Of a stretch of 64,000 nucleotides of DNA, positions 16,268 to 27,367 are shown one piece after another. The DNA is from Atrina japonica. Taxonomy: Eukaryota > Mollusca > Bivalvia > Pterioida > Pinnidae. Location of the stretch: assembly GCA_030159075.1 (NCBI GenBank), contig BROG01000050.1, positions 228,501 through 292,500 of the forward strand. The letters run 5' to 3'. Both the position numbers and the translations under genes were made by a program. The notes under the pieces are model-generated. The model worked only from the letters and a program-made list of their open reading frames with translations, did no database searches and was not told where the DNA came from. Within the stretch, counting starts at the first letter, position 1; every line of letters begins with the position of its first letter.

Positions 16268-16440
16268 GTTCTGCCAGCTTATGGACTGACACCAACACAG
16301 TGGGCATTCTTTTAGTGTCGCGCCTTCCGCGACACAGCCCCACAGTTTAAAGTCTCATCCAAAGGACAAAACTTTAACTGTATGCTGAGCACTGATTTGG
16401 CAAAGAAACGGTCACTACCATTTTTCAGAGTCGTTGGACA
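16268..16440 (-). mobile_element. SINE family B, partial copy
   Basis: TATGGACTGACACCAACACAGTGGG..TTCTTTTAG..GACACAG..AAAGTCTCATCCAAAGGACA..GCTGAGCACTGATTTGG.. TCACTACCATTTTTCAGAGT parallels the 31040-31299 and 40640-40910 sequences. Confidence 0.6.
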
Positions 16441-16745
16441 AAAAAAATTCAAGAAGAAGACTTTTCCTATTAATCACAACACTTCTGAGTCTAAGAGCCA
16501 TGATTTTAGAACTTGTCATCAAACAGTTAATTTTTAATGGTAACCTTGAATATATCAATCAGTCCATTTTCAGTTTTTTTAAAGTATGGTATGACTACAG
16601 TAGGCTACTCGTGCAAAGCTCTTGCCACATGTTGGAACTACCCTCCATCTTGGAAAACGCTCTTTGTGTTGAGCTTGCAACAATGATGAGGGAGTTTGTT
16701 ACACTAGATGCTCCCCACAGAAATGTGATATTCCCTCATCAAAAG

Positions 16746-16791
16746 CAGTGATATATAAAGCTAACATGTTAGCTTTATATATATATCGCTG
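16746..16791. repeat. 46-bp palindrome with perfect 32-bp core
   Basis: The core 16751-16782 (ATATATAAAGCTAACA and its exact reverse complement) has no spacer. The flanks CAGTGATATATA / TATATATATCGCTG extend it imperfectly. It lies 135 bp before the MEIG1 start codon. Confidence 0.85.
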
Positions 16792-16916
16792 TCAAAAGTA
16801 AATAATTATATAGCATTAAAGGCAATATTGCCACAATATGTAGTACTATGTCAAGATTATATACTTTTCTTAAATGAAAATTGTTATTTTTTATTGGAGC
16901 AGATCAGCTAGAGAAG

Positions 16917-17057
16917 ATGGCCACTACAACACAGGCACCACAGCCATCTAAAATGACCAGACCAAAACATTGGGATGAAAATGTAGAGGAAGCATACAGA
17001 TTTCAGCTGGCAGGATACAGAGATGCACAAGAGTATAATTGTGTTGCAAATGTAGAG
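16917..17057 (+). CDS. MEIG1: MEIG1 coding exon 1
   Basis: Forty-seven codons, [20 protein letters not shown].. to ..NCVANVE, donor GAG|GTAGGT. The exon itself begins at 16903 after GGAGCAG, so 14 nt of 5' UTR precede the ATG. The N-terminal dozen residues are low complexity, as is typical for the variable end of this family. Confidence 0.95.
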
Positions 17058-18984
17058 GTAGGTATAAAAGTGTCAAATTTATGTAACTTGGCAAGCAAAG
17101 TAACTTTTTGATGACCATACAGAGGATTCTACTCACTTTTTGGTAATGACAAGCTTCACAAAAAAAAATGTTTTATTCCTCACTGGATACTCATATGTAT
17201 AGTAACAAATAGGCTTTATTTCAACCCCCCCCTCCCCATGATACTGGATGGAAAATCCTTGACACAGAACCTAAATTTTAAAAATTTCAAAAGACATATG
17301 GCTTTCACCTTGTATGTCAACTGCTTGACAAATGAACAGTCACTATAAATGTCTAAGGTCATGACCTTATTTAACCCAGGAAATTTCATTTGAGAGTCAA
17401 CAGACTCAGCTCTCCACCTCTTCACTGCTGGCGGTGTTGTGTGGATCCTGAAAGACCTGTTTTATTGCACTACACAAGCTTTATTTATCATATACTTACC
17501 TAACAAAATACAGACTTTTTTTCACTTCTGATACAGGAGCCAGCATGTGCCCTTTATCACATACCCTGTATCAGCCCTCTCTTTATCACACCCCTGTAAC
17601 CATTTATCGCACCCCTGTAACCATTTATTGCACCCCTGTAACCATTTATCGCACCCCCTATTGGAACGGTTCCTGTGTACTTTATTCGGAACACATTGCT
17701 TGTTTTCCGCTTCAGGCAAAACCCAATATCTTGCATAAACACCAAACTAAGCACATTCTGTGACATATTTAGGCCTCATGGTGAACAGTTTTAAAGATTG
17801 TTGAATGAAAATGTGAAACCTTTTGATTTTAAAAGTGTAAAAATATTCCACAGGTAGGTACAGAACACTGCAAATAGTTTTGCATTAAGTATTTTTAGAT
17901 ACAAGTACACAGAGAAGCTATTCCCTTCAATAAAATGTTTAGCCCTGAACAGCCGCACAACAGGGCTTTTCCAGAGGTAGAATACACATGAATGCTTTTC
18001 AAAGTTCCTGTAGGCTTACCATTATTTCAGATATTATATCTTGGTCAGCTATCTACGGTACACTAAAATACAAATTATGTCAGCAAAGACAGAGTATCTT
18101 GATGAAGGCTAGCTTTAATTTACATGTAAACAGTTTTATGTACTCCGTAATTTTAGACCTGCAGGAATTCCCATAATTTCAAGGAACCCAAGTCGTGTTA
18201 ACCTAGAAAAAAGACATTATATTTATAGTTGATAGTTAGCCTAGTATTTGTATATTTACCAGTAGGATTTTAGATATATGATCAAATCAACAAAACATGA
18301 CAAAATCTGTATCGCATGCCATATTAATCTGAGACTCCAATGTCAGCCCGAGGGCCTATGGCCCTATTAGCCAAGGGTTGATATGGCATGCAATACAGAT
18401 TTTGCCTTGTATCATTCTTTATCTATTAACCACAATTATTAATATAGAAGTTTTTTTACAACTTATATTAATGTCTCTTGTTGGCACTGCTGATGTTGGC
18501 ATGAGGGGATGCTTACTGTAGATGGAAACTGGAAAAATTCCAATTATCCTAGCTGGCAACCACCATACCATCTCACATACAGTGAAAATTATATATAATG
18601 ACCTCCTTAGAGACACAAGAAAACTGGTCTTTATTTGGAGGTGGTCTTTATATAGAGATTGATTTGTACATGAATTATACTATTTGGGACAGCAAAAAAA
18701 TGGTCTTTGTGACCAGGTGGTCTTTATACACAGGTGGTTGCTAAGGCAGGTTTTACTGTACTTCCCTGTCCAATCTGAGGTTGCACAAACGTCTGCGCTA
18801 CCAGACACTGTTTATTGCACTGAAAAATACTTAACTTTTATTTTTTGTATTTCAGGCTGACAGATGGCCACAAAACGGCTATATAAAAAAACTGCAAAGA
18901 AAAGATGGATATTGGTATTATTTTAATAAATCTAGGGAGTGTGCAGATAAAGATGTACACAAATGTAAATTGTATGTTTACTAA
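16917..18984 (+). CDS. MEIG1: MEIG1 ortholog (meiosis-expressed gene 1), two coding exons, 89 aa
   Basis: Join of 16917-17057 and 18856-18984 with a phase-0 intron (GAG|GTAGGT ... TTTCAG|GCT). The 89-residue product matches the length of vertebrate MEIG1 (88). It contains the family's RFQxAGYRDxxEY ([13 protein letters not shown], residues 28-40) and DRWPxxGYxKKLQRR ([15 protein letters not shown], 49-63), then [16 protein letters not shown] and a terminal LYVY. MEIG1 binds PACRG and helps deliver cargo along the manchette for sperm flagellum assembly in mouse. Contact positions I recall from mouse (W50, K57, F66, Y68) align to W51, K58, W67 and Y69 here, so one aromatic is substituted. The start codon is the first ATG after an acceptor at 16901-16902, implying an upstream non-coding exon. 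It is tandem with the NPF gene and tail-to-tail with the minus-strand gene. Confidence 0.95.
17581..17657. repeat. 21-bp tandem repeat in the MEIG1 intron
   Basis: Four units of ACCATTTATCGCACCCCTGTA (phase arbitrary) with single differences, plus a diverged unit at 17551-17570. Overlapping open frames here are repeat-driven. Confidence 0.85.
18301..18404. mobile_element. 104-bp foldback MITE in the MEIG1 intron
   Basis: CAAAATCTGTATCGCATGCC-ATAT at the left and ATATGGCATGC-AATACAGATTTTG at the right form 24-bp inverted repeats with one mismatch. Confidence 0.8.
18465..18582 (-). mobile_element. SINE family C, partial copy
   Basis: The reverse complement reads ..CCAGTTTCCATCTACAGTAAGC..CATGCCAACATCAGCAGTGCC and AACAAGAGACATT, matching the 24066-24275 copy. 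It directly abuts the MITE at 18588. Confidence 0.65.
18588..18760 (+). mobile_element. M2-family MITE
   Basis: Begins TACAGTGAAAATTATATATA, ends GCAGGTTTTACTGTA. It lies 95 bp before MEIG1 exon 2. Confidence 0.85.
18856..18984 (+). CDS. MEIG1: MEIG1 coding exon 2
   Basis: Acceptor TTGTATTTCAG. Forty-two codons ending ..HKCKLYVY and TAA at 18982-18984. It carries the most conserved half of the protein ([25 protein letters not shown]). Confidence 0.95.
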   Translation, partial: ADRWPQNGYIKKLQRKDGYWYYFNKSRECADKDVHKCKLYVY

Positions 18985-19535
18985 TAAACACTTGAAGTTT
19001 AATAGCTACAGTTAATAAAATTCAATCAATTTGGAAAATCATTCACTTTATTTTTATGAAGAGGAGAAAGCATGGAAGGATTTAAGCCTCAAGAAAAATT
19101 TTGAACTTCACCGGAAATACCAAAAAATTACAGAAAACAGGAATCGTGTTTTAAATACAAATGTTACTGCTGACTTTTTACAAGTGAATACAGAAATACA
19201 AGTTTTTCCTCCTAGCACATGTGTGATATATATTTTACCTGCTGAATATCATTGTCATTTCTAAATTAAACAATCATCATTTTTTGAATTCTTGCTGTTG
19301 CTTATGTATTTATTTTATATGCTGTTTTTTTTTTTAAGAATTTTTTGCAGTATATTTATTTTTTACTTCAATTGTTGTGTTCATCTATTTTTCTATCAAT
19401 CATGATTTAAGCCCTACCTGAACCAAAGGTTCTATCTACTGGTCAGAATTTGTCGTTAGCTACCTGTAGATCCCCCTTGTTTTATGAATTCAAATTTGAA
19501 AAAAAAAATAAAATAAATAAAGTTTATTTGAACCA
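18985..19535 (+). other. MEIG1: MEIG1 3' UTR with overlapping AATAAA signals
   Basis: AT-rich downstream sequence. The first strong AATAAA cluster is at 19507-19521, within an A-rich run, making a UTR of about 540 nt likely. An open frame at 19031-19264 starts with TTG and has no family resemblance. Confidence 0.5.
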
Positions 19536-19616
19536 ATTTTGTCAAAGTTTCTTATTGAGTAATGGAAAGTATGTGGTATGCCATATATAATTTTACACAG
19601 TATTTACCTTAGTTTG

Positions 19617-19723
<107 letters not shown>

Positions 19724-20314
19724 AGTATGTTCAGGTTGACTCTATGAGTCTGTTCAGATCAGTTCAGTTGTGTATAAAAAAAATTATAAAAAAAAACCAA
19801 AAAACTCTTTTTGTAACCAGATGTGAAAATCAGGTGTGTGTCGTACAGCTCACATTTTTATTTCCATTATTATTGTATGTTTAGTGGCTAAACACTGACA
19901 AGAGTTATTCATAACTACTGATATTTTTGTATGTGTGAGATGAGATTGAACTGAATGTATGGATGGTTGAGAAATAAAGAACATGAAACTGATTACCTTG
20001 CACTGTTATTGATATTGATTACCTGGTTCTGTTAGTACAAATAAATACAATTAAACCACTATATGTGGAGTTCTGGACCAAAGAATAACCTACATGTACA
20101 TGCAGGAAGCATCCTAGGTCATCCCCACCATATATAAGCTGAGTATTACTCAAGTCTGTGAGTTTAACTCGCTTTTAGATAATTCTGAAATCTGATTGGC
20201 TGATCAAGTCACAGGAATTTTACTACTGGCCTTCAGATATTAATTTTTGATTGGCTAATTAAGTCACATGAAGATTAAACTTGGAGAATATTCTTTTATG
20301 CAAATACCTTGGAA

Positions 20315-20496
20315 TACAGTGAAACTTGTATATAACGACCTTCTTCGGGACACAAGAAAACCAGTCTTTATAGGGAGGTTGTCTTTATATAGAGGTTGAT
20401 TTGTACACAAATAGTACTATTGGGGACAGCAAAAAGCGGTCTTTGTGACCAGGTTATCTTTATACACATGTGGTCACTAAAGCAGGTTTTACTGTA
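20315..20496 (+). mobile_element. M2-family MITE
   Basis: TACAGTGAAACTTGTATATA..TATATAGAGGTTGATTTGTA..GCAGGTTTTACTGTA. It sits just after a diverged M3-like sequence (about 20140-20300, with CTGAAATCTGATTGGCT). Confidence 0.85.
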
Positions 20497-20499
20497 TAT

Positions 20500-21385
20500 C
20501 TCATTCATATTCAGGGCAGCAAAAGGCATTAAATTATCAATCATTACTTAAACTTGCCCCCCAAAATGCTAAAAATGTAGGATATAGAGCTGAGCAATAT
20601 GTATTCAATTTGTGTGTCCATTTTGTTTTTTTGGGGGCCTCCTTGCCTGTGCATGCTAAGTTTAATTGTGGGAAGTGTCATTGGTGTGTCCCGGGGATAC
20701 AGCACTTTTAAAGATCTCACCATGCTCCCCTGATGCCACGTAATTAGTCCTACATGTATATATAAATGTTGTTTATTACTGACAGCCTGTAATCAGCAAT
20801 TCTTTCTTGGAAAATGCTGATGTTGTAAAAATAGAGATTAAACAAGGAGTGTTAGTTAATTATCATGTTTATCTAACTGGAGTTAGTTAATTTTTTAAAA
20901 TTTGAAAAGACACAAAGTTTATCAAGTGTCTTTTCCAAAAATTTTGAAAATGAACTAACTTATAGTGACTGCATATGAAAGAGTCTTACACGAGTTGTTG
21001 AATCTGTTTCTACCATATTTAAAAAGTGCTGGTACATATAGTATGGATTATTAGCCTGCATCATGTCTAGACACTATCGGGTTTGGACTCTCATGATGAG
21101 GTCAAACTTGTACGTCACTTAGTGTTTGTGACGTCACTTTTAAAACAGCCCTGTCAGTTATTTGTAAATGTTAACTAACTGTAGATTCGTTTATACCATC
21201 GCTTGAGAATGGTATAACAATACAAGTTATGGTAAACAGAAGGTTCCATAGTAGAACAATTTTTTCACATCCCACCAAAATTTTTCATACATATGGAGAT
21301 GTCACTAATTTTAGGTGAAGTGCTGCAAATTTTGACCCACATTGTGGATTTTATACTTTCCATGCCTGTCCTGAAGCGGAAATTG
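20500..21385. other. No recognised gene
   Basis: Contains a SINE-like fragment at about 21262-21345 (ATATGGAGATGTCACTAATT..). Nothing else recognised. Confidence 0.4.
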
Positions 21386-21387
21386 TG

Positions 21388-21493
21388 GACCCAATATTTG
21401 CACAAAACATATACATTGTTTAATTTAACCTTTGGTTAGTCTATTGGTTTACTTCATATTAAAGACTAAGAATTGTGCAACGCAGTCCAGGTT
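21388..21493. mobile_element. Diverged copy of the 25636-25746 foldback
   Basis: Shares GGACCCAATATTTGCACA, TTTAATTTAACCTTTGGTTAG and ends TTGTGCAACGCAGTCCA, inverted-repeat ends as in the fuller copy. Confidence 0.55.
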
Positions 21494-21544
21494 TTGTTTG
21501 ATCCAAAGAAGAATTCTGATAAGAAGACAACAAAGAGCCTCCTC

Positions 21545-22215
21545 ATCAATTGTGGAGGTACATTTCTGCCACAATTTGTTAAATAACCTGTTTAAAGAGT
21601 ATGGAGGTATATTTGTGCCAGAGTTTGTAAATATCCCTCCTACTTATGAGTGTGGAGGGAGGTATATTCCTGCAACAGTTTGTTACATATCATATTCATT
21701 TGAGTGTGGAGGTATATTTCTGCCACATTTGTTATATACCTATATTCAAGTCTGGAAGCATATTTGTGCCACAATTTGTTACATACATACATCAGAGAGC
21801 GGAGACATATTTCTGCTATAATTTGTTACATACCTAGTGCCTACATTCAAGTGCAGAGGCATATTTCCTCCACAATTTGTTACATACCTACATTTGAGTG
21901 TGGAGGCATATTCCTGCCACAATTTGTTACATACCAACATTCTAGTGTGGAGGCATATTTCTGCCACAATTTGTTACATACCAACATTCAAGTGTGGAGG
22001 CATATTTCTGCCACAATTTGTTACATACCTAGAACCTACATTCGAGTGTGGAGGCATATATCTACCACAATTTGTTACATACCTACATTCGAGTGTGGAG
22101 GCATATTTCTGCCACAATTTGTTACATATTACATTTGAATGTGGGGGCATATTCCTGCCACAATTTGTTACATACTTACAATCGAGTGTAGAGGCATATT
22201 TCTGCCACAATCTAT
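21545..22215. repeat. 47-bp minisatellite, about 14 units
   Basis: The unit is TGGAGGCATATTTCTGCCAC followed by AATTTGTTACATACCTACAT and TCGAGTG, with spacing of exactly 47 bp between clean units. Because three units make 47 codons and the unit lacks stops in all plus frames, open frames of up to 168 codons arise on both strands. They are artefacts. Confidence 0.9.
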
Positions 22216-22555
22216 CAGATTTATGTCATATACATGTTTATAGGTCTACCAAGGTAAATTGGCACATGTTTACGAACACGAGTCTAAAATGGATCATAAC
22301 AGGGATGACGGACTTTTTTCATATGAGCTACAGTAATACATAGTCACGTTTTACCTGTGCATTCCTATTTTTGTAAATTTTATTCATTTCATACAATTGA
22401 AAAAAAAAGATGAAAATTATTACCCATTCCTCATCACTGCTCATCTAAATATAGTTTGAGAGGTTTGTGCATCATGCTTTTTACCACATTGTTTCCAATA
22501 TCTAGTCAATACCGGTTCAAGCCCTGCTGGTACCTAATCTGATTTTTTGGAAAAG

Positions 22556-22650
22556 ATTGGCAGTTTACTTGCGGAAGGCCGGTGGTCTCACCATGGGTAC
22601 CTTGTAACCGGGATTTCTCCTCCACCATTAAAAACTGGCCTCTTAAACTT
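22556..22650 (+). mobile_element. SINE family C-like fragment
   Basis: GGCAGTTTACTTGCGGAAGG..GGTGGTCTCACCATGGGTAC..TTTCTCCTCCACCATTAAAA, related to the copy at 30655-30815. Confidence 0.5.
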
Positions 22651-22721
22651 TTAAGGTGGTCAAGACAGGTGATCCCTAATCAGAGATTTTATATAGATTA
22701 CTTAATTGAGTGGTATTCAGT

Positions 22722-22974
22722 TTGGTTGCTGTTTAACATCCCACTCAGTAATCTTTCACTCATATGGAGACATCACCAAATGCCGGTGAAGGGCTTCAAA
22801 TTTTGGCCTATGCTCAGCACTTACAGCCATTGAACAGTGAGGGTTCTTTAAAGAGCCAACACCTACTGTTTTTACTCTCCCATCCGAAGGATAGGAAACC
22901 AACCTGCCGCCGACTGGACTCAGAACTCATGACCTCGATCAAGGGTCCAGCGCACTACCGACTGAGTAATAGTC
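22722..22974 (-). mobile_element. SINE family A, full-length, 9-bp target-site duplication
   Basis: Flanked by GTATTCAGT at 22713-22721 and 22975-22983. On the minus strand: tRNA-like head (TCAGTCGGTAGTGCGCTGG.. / ..GAGTTCTGAGTCCAGTC), TCCTTCGGATGGGAGAGTAA, the GAGCATAGGCCAAAATTTGA stretch and GAGTGGGATGTTAAACAGC end. Confidence 0.9.
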
Positions 22975-23172
22975 GTATTCAGTGTGGTCTCATAATTCAG
23001 GCTGATTCTCATGACTGCAGTCTTTAACACAGGTTCCACTGTATGGGGGTTACAATTATGTCGGATCTGGGCATAAAACTTAAGAATTACTTAAGTCTAA
23101 AATTTTTACTCAAATCTGACTAATCCTGAAATCTGATTGGCTATGCAGGCCAATTTGAGAATATTCTCAGAC

Positions 23173-23895
23173 TTAACCCTTTCAACTCTGGAGGCTGGAA
23201 AACCAGCAATAACAAAAACGCCTGTATACCCTATGGCTGATTTTCGGCCAGGTAGTTATTCAATTATTTAGAATTTTCTATAGCTCCAATTACTGATCAG
23301 AATTCCTGTAACATCATGCATTTGATAAATCATGCCTTCGGTGAAACTGTTGAACATCTCTAGAGATATTGCTCAGTAACTTGGCTATACACTATAACTA
23401 AAAGGCACTCAACCATATTAACAGCTGATCAAGTTCTAAAACTGTTGTTGAACTCTGATGACGAGGATAAAGGAGCCGACCTGGCTCACTTTGTAGCACG
23501 CTCAACTTGATCCTGAGGTTTTGAGTTCAATTCCAGCCGTCGGCAGGTCCGATTCCTGTCCTTCGGATGAGATGGTAAAAACCAAGGTCCCGTGTCACAG
23601 TAGGTGTCGGCACCTAAAAGAACCCTAAATGCTCAATGGTCGTAAGTGTCGAGCATAGGCCAAACTTTGAAGCCCTGCACCTGCATTGGAGATGTCTCCA
23701 TATAAGTGAAAGATTCTTGAGTGGGAAGCTAAACAACAATACAACCAACCAACGAGGATAAAGTTATTCTGAATGGGAGTTAGATTCGGATTACTGTATT
23801 TATTGCAATAATCGATTTACAAACAAAAATTCAAGGAAATGAGAGATGTGAATTTTTGGTATTTCTGTCCAGGAGCCCAGTGTTGAAAGGGTTAT
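23173..23895. mobile_element. TTAA-flanked piggyBac-like non-autonomous element (about 720 bp), nested
   Basis: TTAA|CCCTTTCAACTCTGGAGG.. at the left and CCCAGTGTTGAAAGGG|TTAT at the right. Inverted ends starting CCC and a duplicated TTAA-type target are the piggyBac hallmarks. There is no transposase. A family A SINE (23473-23751) is inserted inside. Confidence 0.75.
23473..23751 (+). mobile_element. SINE family A, full-length, 12-bp target-site duplication
   Basis: ACGAGGATAAAG at 23461-23472 is repeated at 23752-23763. The tRNA-like head (CCTGGCTCACTTTGTAGCAC as box A, GAGTTCAATTCC as box B), a body with CCTTCGGATGAGATGGTAAA, the GAGCATAGGCCAAACTTTGA stretch and TTCTTGAGTGGGAAGCTAAA with an ACAATACAACCAACC tail are all present. 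Confidence 0.9.
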
Positions 23896-24065
23896 GTAAA
23901 TCCTTAAATATTATGGTACCAGGCTCTGATTGACAGAGACCGAGTTCAGCTTGGAGTTGAACATGAAAAAAAGTTTTTATAACCTTGAGCTCATGTCTCT
24001 CCTTGTTATTCAAAAGATCTCACAGGTGAATGCATGGTGGCACTTTTCATATTGAAGAGATAAGA

Positions 24066-24275
24066 GTTGTACAGTGGTTAGCACACCAGCTTCTGATCAA
24101 AGAGACTGTGTGCAATCCTCAGATTGGACAGGGGGTATGCAAGATGGTATGGTGGTCGCCTGCTCGGACCCGTGGGTTTTCTCTGGGTACTCCAATTTCC
24201 TCCCACAGTAAACACCTCCGCACACCAACATCGGAGCCAACAAGAGATTTTTTTTTTTATATAAGTTGATTTAAC
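24066..24275 (+). mobile_element. SINE family C (second tRNA-derived family)
   Basis: GTTGTACAGTGGTTAGCACAC resembles a box A and the body carries GGGTTTTCTCTGGGTACTCC, AATTTCCTCCCACAGTAAAC and CATCGGAGCCAACAAGAGAT, then an A/T-rich tail. The body differs from families A and B. Confidence 0.75.
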
Positions 24276-24279
24276 TTGT

Positions 24280-25635
24280 TTGTTCATAATTGTAAAATAA
24301 TAAAAATTTGTAATTTTATACTGAAATAACAACAAATAACACGTACATTTATATAAAAATTTACTTTATCAGAGGAAAAACAGAAGAAATGATGTCTCTA
24401 AATAGACATTATGCATGGAAAAAATACTTAAACAACAGATTTCAGTTGCAAGTTGCAACCTTAAAAATACATGACTCAATTTTCTATTTTTTTGTTAAAA
24501 ACAGAAATTTTACCATATATCAAATGATTTGTAATGTTATTCAAGTACAAAAAGCAATCGCATATCTCCACAGAAACGAAATACAATATACAGATGGTGA
24601 TGACATAACAATACTGCTAAAAATAAAGAAGTTGACGAAAAAAAGTAATATTCATTAAAATAAGAGCCAGATGCCATTTTGTAATTGGGCAGCCACATAG
24701 ATAGTGGTGCCTTGGTGAAAAACATAACAAACCCATCTTTCTCGAAAAAATAAATGCCTCAAGCAAACAAATGAATCTGATATGTAAAATGTTTCCACTT
24801 ATAAAACTAAGTGACATATTAAATATTCATTTTTTTACTTTCTAATGCTAGCATTTTCATTACATGTATATGGTTACTGTTTTTTAAACATAGATTTAAG
24901 AAGAGTTATCCCCCCTGAGAATTTACTACATTCCACATGGCCCCCCTAGAAATAACAGAAATGGAACCCAATCTGCAAAAACAAGAATACAAAATTTATG
25001 ACTTGTTTAAAAATATGTTATGATTTATACAAGAATATTCTTAAAATAAACAAGGTATATGTAAATGTATTCGCTCATTTGTCTCAATTCACCTTGATTC
25101 TCAGGTAAATATTTTTGAAGAAAAACAAAATTGGACGAGTGGTAGGATGTCAATTTTATGGTTGTTGTCTGTAGCAGATTCGGTGAGTTGAAAGGTACAT
25201 ATTTTAGTGCTACCTTAATTGTTTCAAAAAATACAAATTAATTCAAAGAAATCTCCACATTTGTCTCGGAAATTGTAAAAAAAAAACCAAATAGTCATCA
25301 CAGTATATATGTAATGCAGAAAATGTCCACTGGTCACTCTGGCCTTTCAGGACATTGGGTCACAATGTCTATACGATATGTACTCTAAATAAACAAATCT
25401 TGATTAATTTCTGTAAGCAGTTTCATATAACTTTACTTTATACTATTTCCAGTCCCATCTTTTACTTGAGGTAGGGCTGACAAATGGACGGATACACAAC
25501 CAGAGATATATTATCACAATACTTGTTTTGGAAAAGGGAGGGAGCTGAAAAAAACATGAAAAAATAATGAGCTTTCATGATATCACAACAATAAACAATA
25601 CACTCACCTTTGCTTTAACTTCTGGCTTTATTCTT
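24280..25635. other. No recognised gene
   Basis: AT-rich intergenic sequence. The longest open frame (24389-24658) has no splice context or family motif. Confidence 0.4.
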
Positions 25636-25746
25636 CTGGACCCAGTTGCACAACACTTCTTTAAATTTAACGTACAGTTAGCCCATTGGTTTAACATTGG
25701 TTAACTTCACGTTAAATTTAACAGCCTGTTGTGCAACTGGGTCCAG
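25636..25746. mobile_element. 111-bp foldback MITE, arms about 38 bp
   Basis: CTGGACCCAGTTGCACAACA.. and ..TGTTGTGCAACTGGGTCCAG are perfect reverse complements, continuing into TTAAATTTAACGT / ACGTTAAATTTAA. Only about 35 bp separate the arms. A diverged copy is at 21388. Confidence 0.9.
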
Positions 25747-25785
25747 GTATTTTCTGACAGAAGTTTAACATATAGGCCAACATAT

Positions 25786-26117
25786 ATAGATAGTTTTCCA
25801 CGAGCAGCATTTTCTTAGAGTTATTTCCCTTCGGCTAGCCATATTGTTGGTCATTTTCCTTAACTTTCTTCTTTAAATAACTAAATTGGATAAAATATAA
25901 TTAGTAGAAGGTACATAACCAAAATAAGTTGTATTGATTAATGAAGACCTAGAAAAAATACGGACCTGAATAGATGTTTTCAAACTATTTTCACAGCAGA
26001 ATAATTCACGTAATTTAGTGGTTAAACTGAGGAAAATATCATTTTATGTGTTGCCTTACAATATGGCATCTAAAGGGAAATAACTCTGGCTAAATACTGC
26101 TTGTGGAAAACTATCTA
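25786..26117. mobile_element. 332-bp MITE with about 60-bp TIRs
   Basis: TAGATAGTTTTCCACGAGCA..GAGTTATTTCCCTT and AAGGGAAATAACTCTGGC..TGCTTGTGGAAAACTATCTA form long inverted ends. The interior has no coding frame. Confidence 0.85.
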
Positions 26118-26119
26118 GT

Positions 26120-27138
26120 TAACAGAATTGTCTTCTACAAATGGTTTTGTTCTATCTTTAAAGTCAAGTCTATAATTACTAAAATTCTGAACTTTCAGCA
26201 GGTTTTGACCTCCACAAATGTTTAGGTACTGTTTTTGAAGTAACTTTTGATATCGGTCGACATCTTGATTCATCACCCCTAGGAAAACTGAAACATGTAT
26301 TTACCTCGGCCATTGACCTTGGTGAATATCACTACTGTGGGGTTGATAAATCAAGGTGTCAAATTCATCAAATGTCGATATTGTATTTTGTATTTTTTAT
26401 ATAGGTACACGTTTAAAGCATTGTGACATCATGTGTGCTGATCAATCTAATTCCCTGTCTATTTTAACTACCAGCTGATAAATATTAAAATCTGTGGACC
26501 AGTTTGAGCTATCTGAAAAAAAAACCAGTTAAACAAACTATGCACTCCTTACTTTTCAGCAGATTTTGACCAATCAGAAAAAGGACAAGTTGTAGACATT
26601 AAATCTATATATAGTCTACTGGGGAATCCCTGTTGAGTCATTCATCATATTTCTTTTCTATCCATTACAAGTAATCATTTTAATGAAAATAAATACTGAA
26701 TTTATATGTCAGTAAGGTACCGGGTATATGACTTTTTTTTTTTAAGATATCAGCCAAGCTGACTGATATTAATACTAGGTCACGAATACAAAAATAAATA
26801 CTTCTAAAAGTACAAAGTAAATAGATTCACATCTTCACAAATGATTAATGTCTAAAACAATTCGATGGCAAATTATGGTACATAAATATGGAAAAATTAA
26901 TTTACACCGACCTCTACAGTAGCTTCTACTGAAAAGACTTTAGGAAATTTCAATTCATTTGATATAATTTATAGCTATCAAATGATATTATTATAGATAA
27001 AATATCAAATATTGATATTTTTAATGCGGGCTCTAGAGACAGGAGCCATAAATGACAGTGACTCTCAATATGGCTACTGCTGTATAATATGTATAAGCCA
27101 TTATTGTTTTAATATATACATATGAATAACACACCTTG
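26120..27138. other. No recognised gene or repeat
   Basis: AT-rich; nothing I can support. Confidence 0.4.
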
Positions 27139-27367
27139 TCCTGGGTCAAGGACCAAACCAGTAGCCGGCTAGGACCAATAGCCAGCTATGGTGTGATCTC
27201 GTCTTTAGTATGTATGATGACAATAATTTTTTTCCTTCTATTTGGAAGAAGATTTTAACATCTGTTGAATAATCTAAAAAAAATCCTCACAAAATCCTGT
27301 TCTTTAGAGTCAAATTCATGTAATACTGGCTACGGGTCCTAGTCGGCTACTGGTCCCCAACCCGTAT
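27139..27367. mobile_element. MITE with CCAGTAGCCGGCTA-type TIRs, copy 1
   Basis: Left GTCCTGGGTCAAGGACCAAA, CCAGTAGCCGGCTAGGACC; right GGGTCCTAGTCGGCTACTGG, TCCCCAACCCG. It is related to 50939-51152. Confidence 0.8.

Larger units (their letters stand above)
23063..23929. mobile_element. M3-family MITE interrupted by a nested insertion
   Basis: Left part 23063-23176 (GGGCATAAAACTTAAGAATT.. to ..CAGACTTAA) and right part 23892-23929 (TTATGTAAATCCTTAAATAT.. GGTACCAGGCTCTG) together rebuild the 7807-7959 element. The break is at its TTAA. Confidence 0.75.

Noticed and set aside
19031..19264. 78-codon open frame after MEIG1 (ENHSLYFYEEEKAWKD..)
   Set aside because: It starts with TTG, not ATG, lies in the probable 3' UTR of MEIG1, and has no splice context or recognisable family motif.
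22582..23027. Two overlapping open frames of 83-87 codons
   Set aside because: They lie across SINE sequences, including the full-length SINE at 22722-22974.
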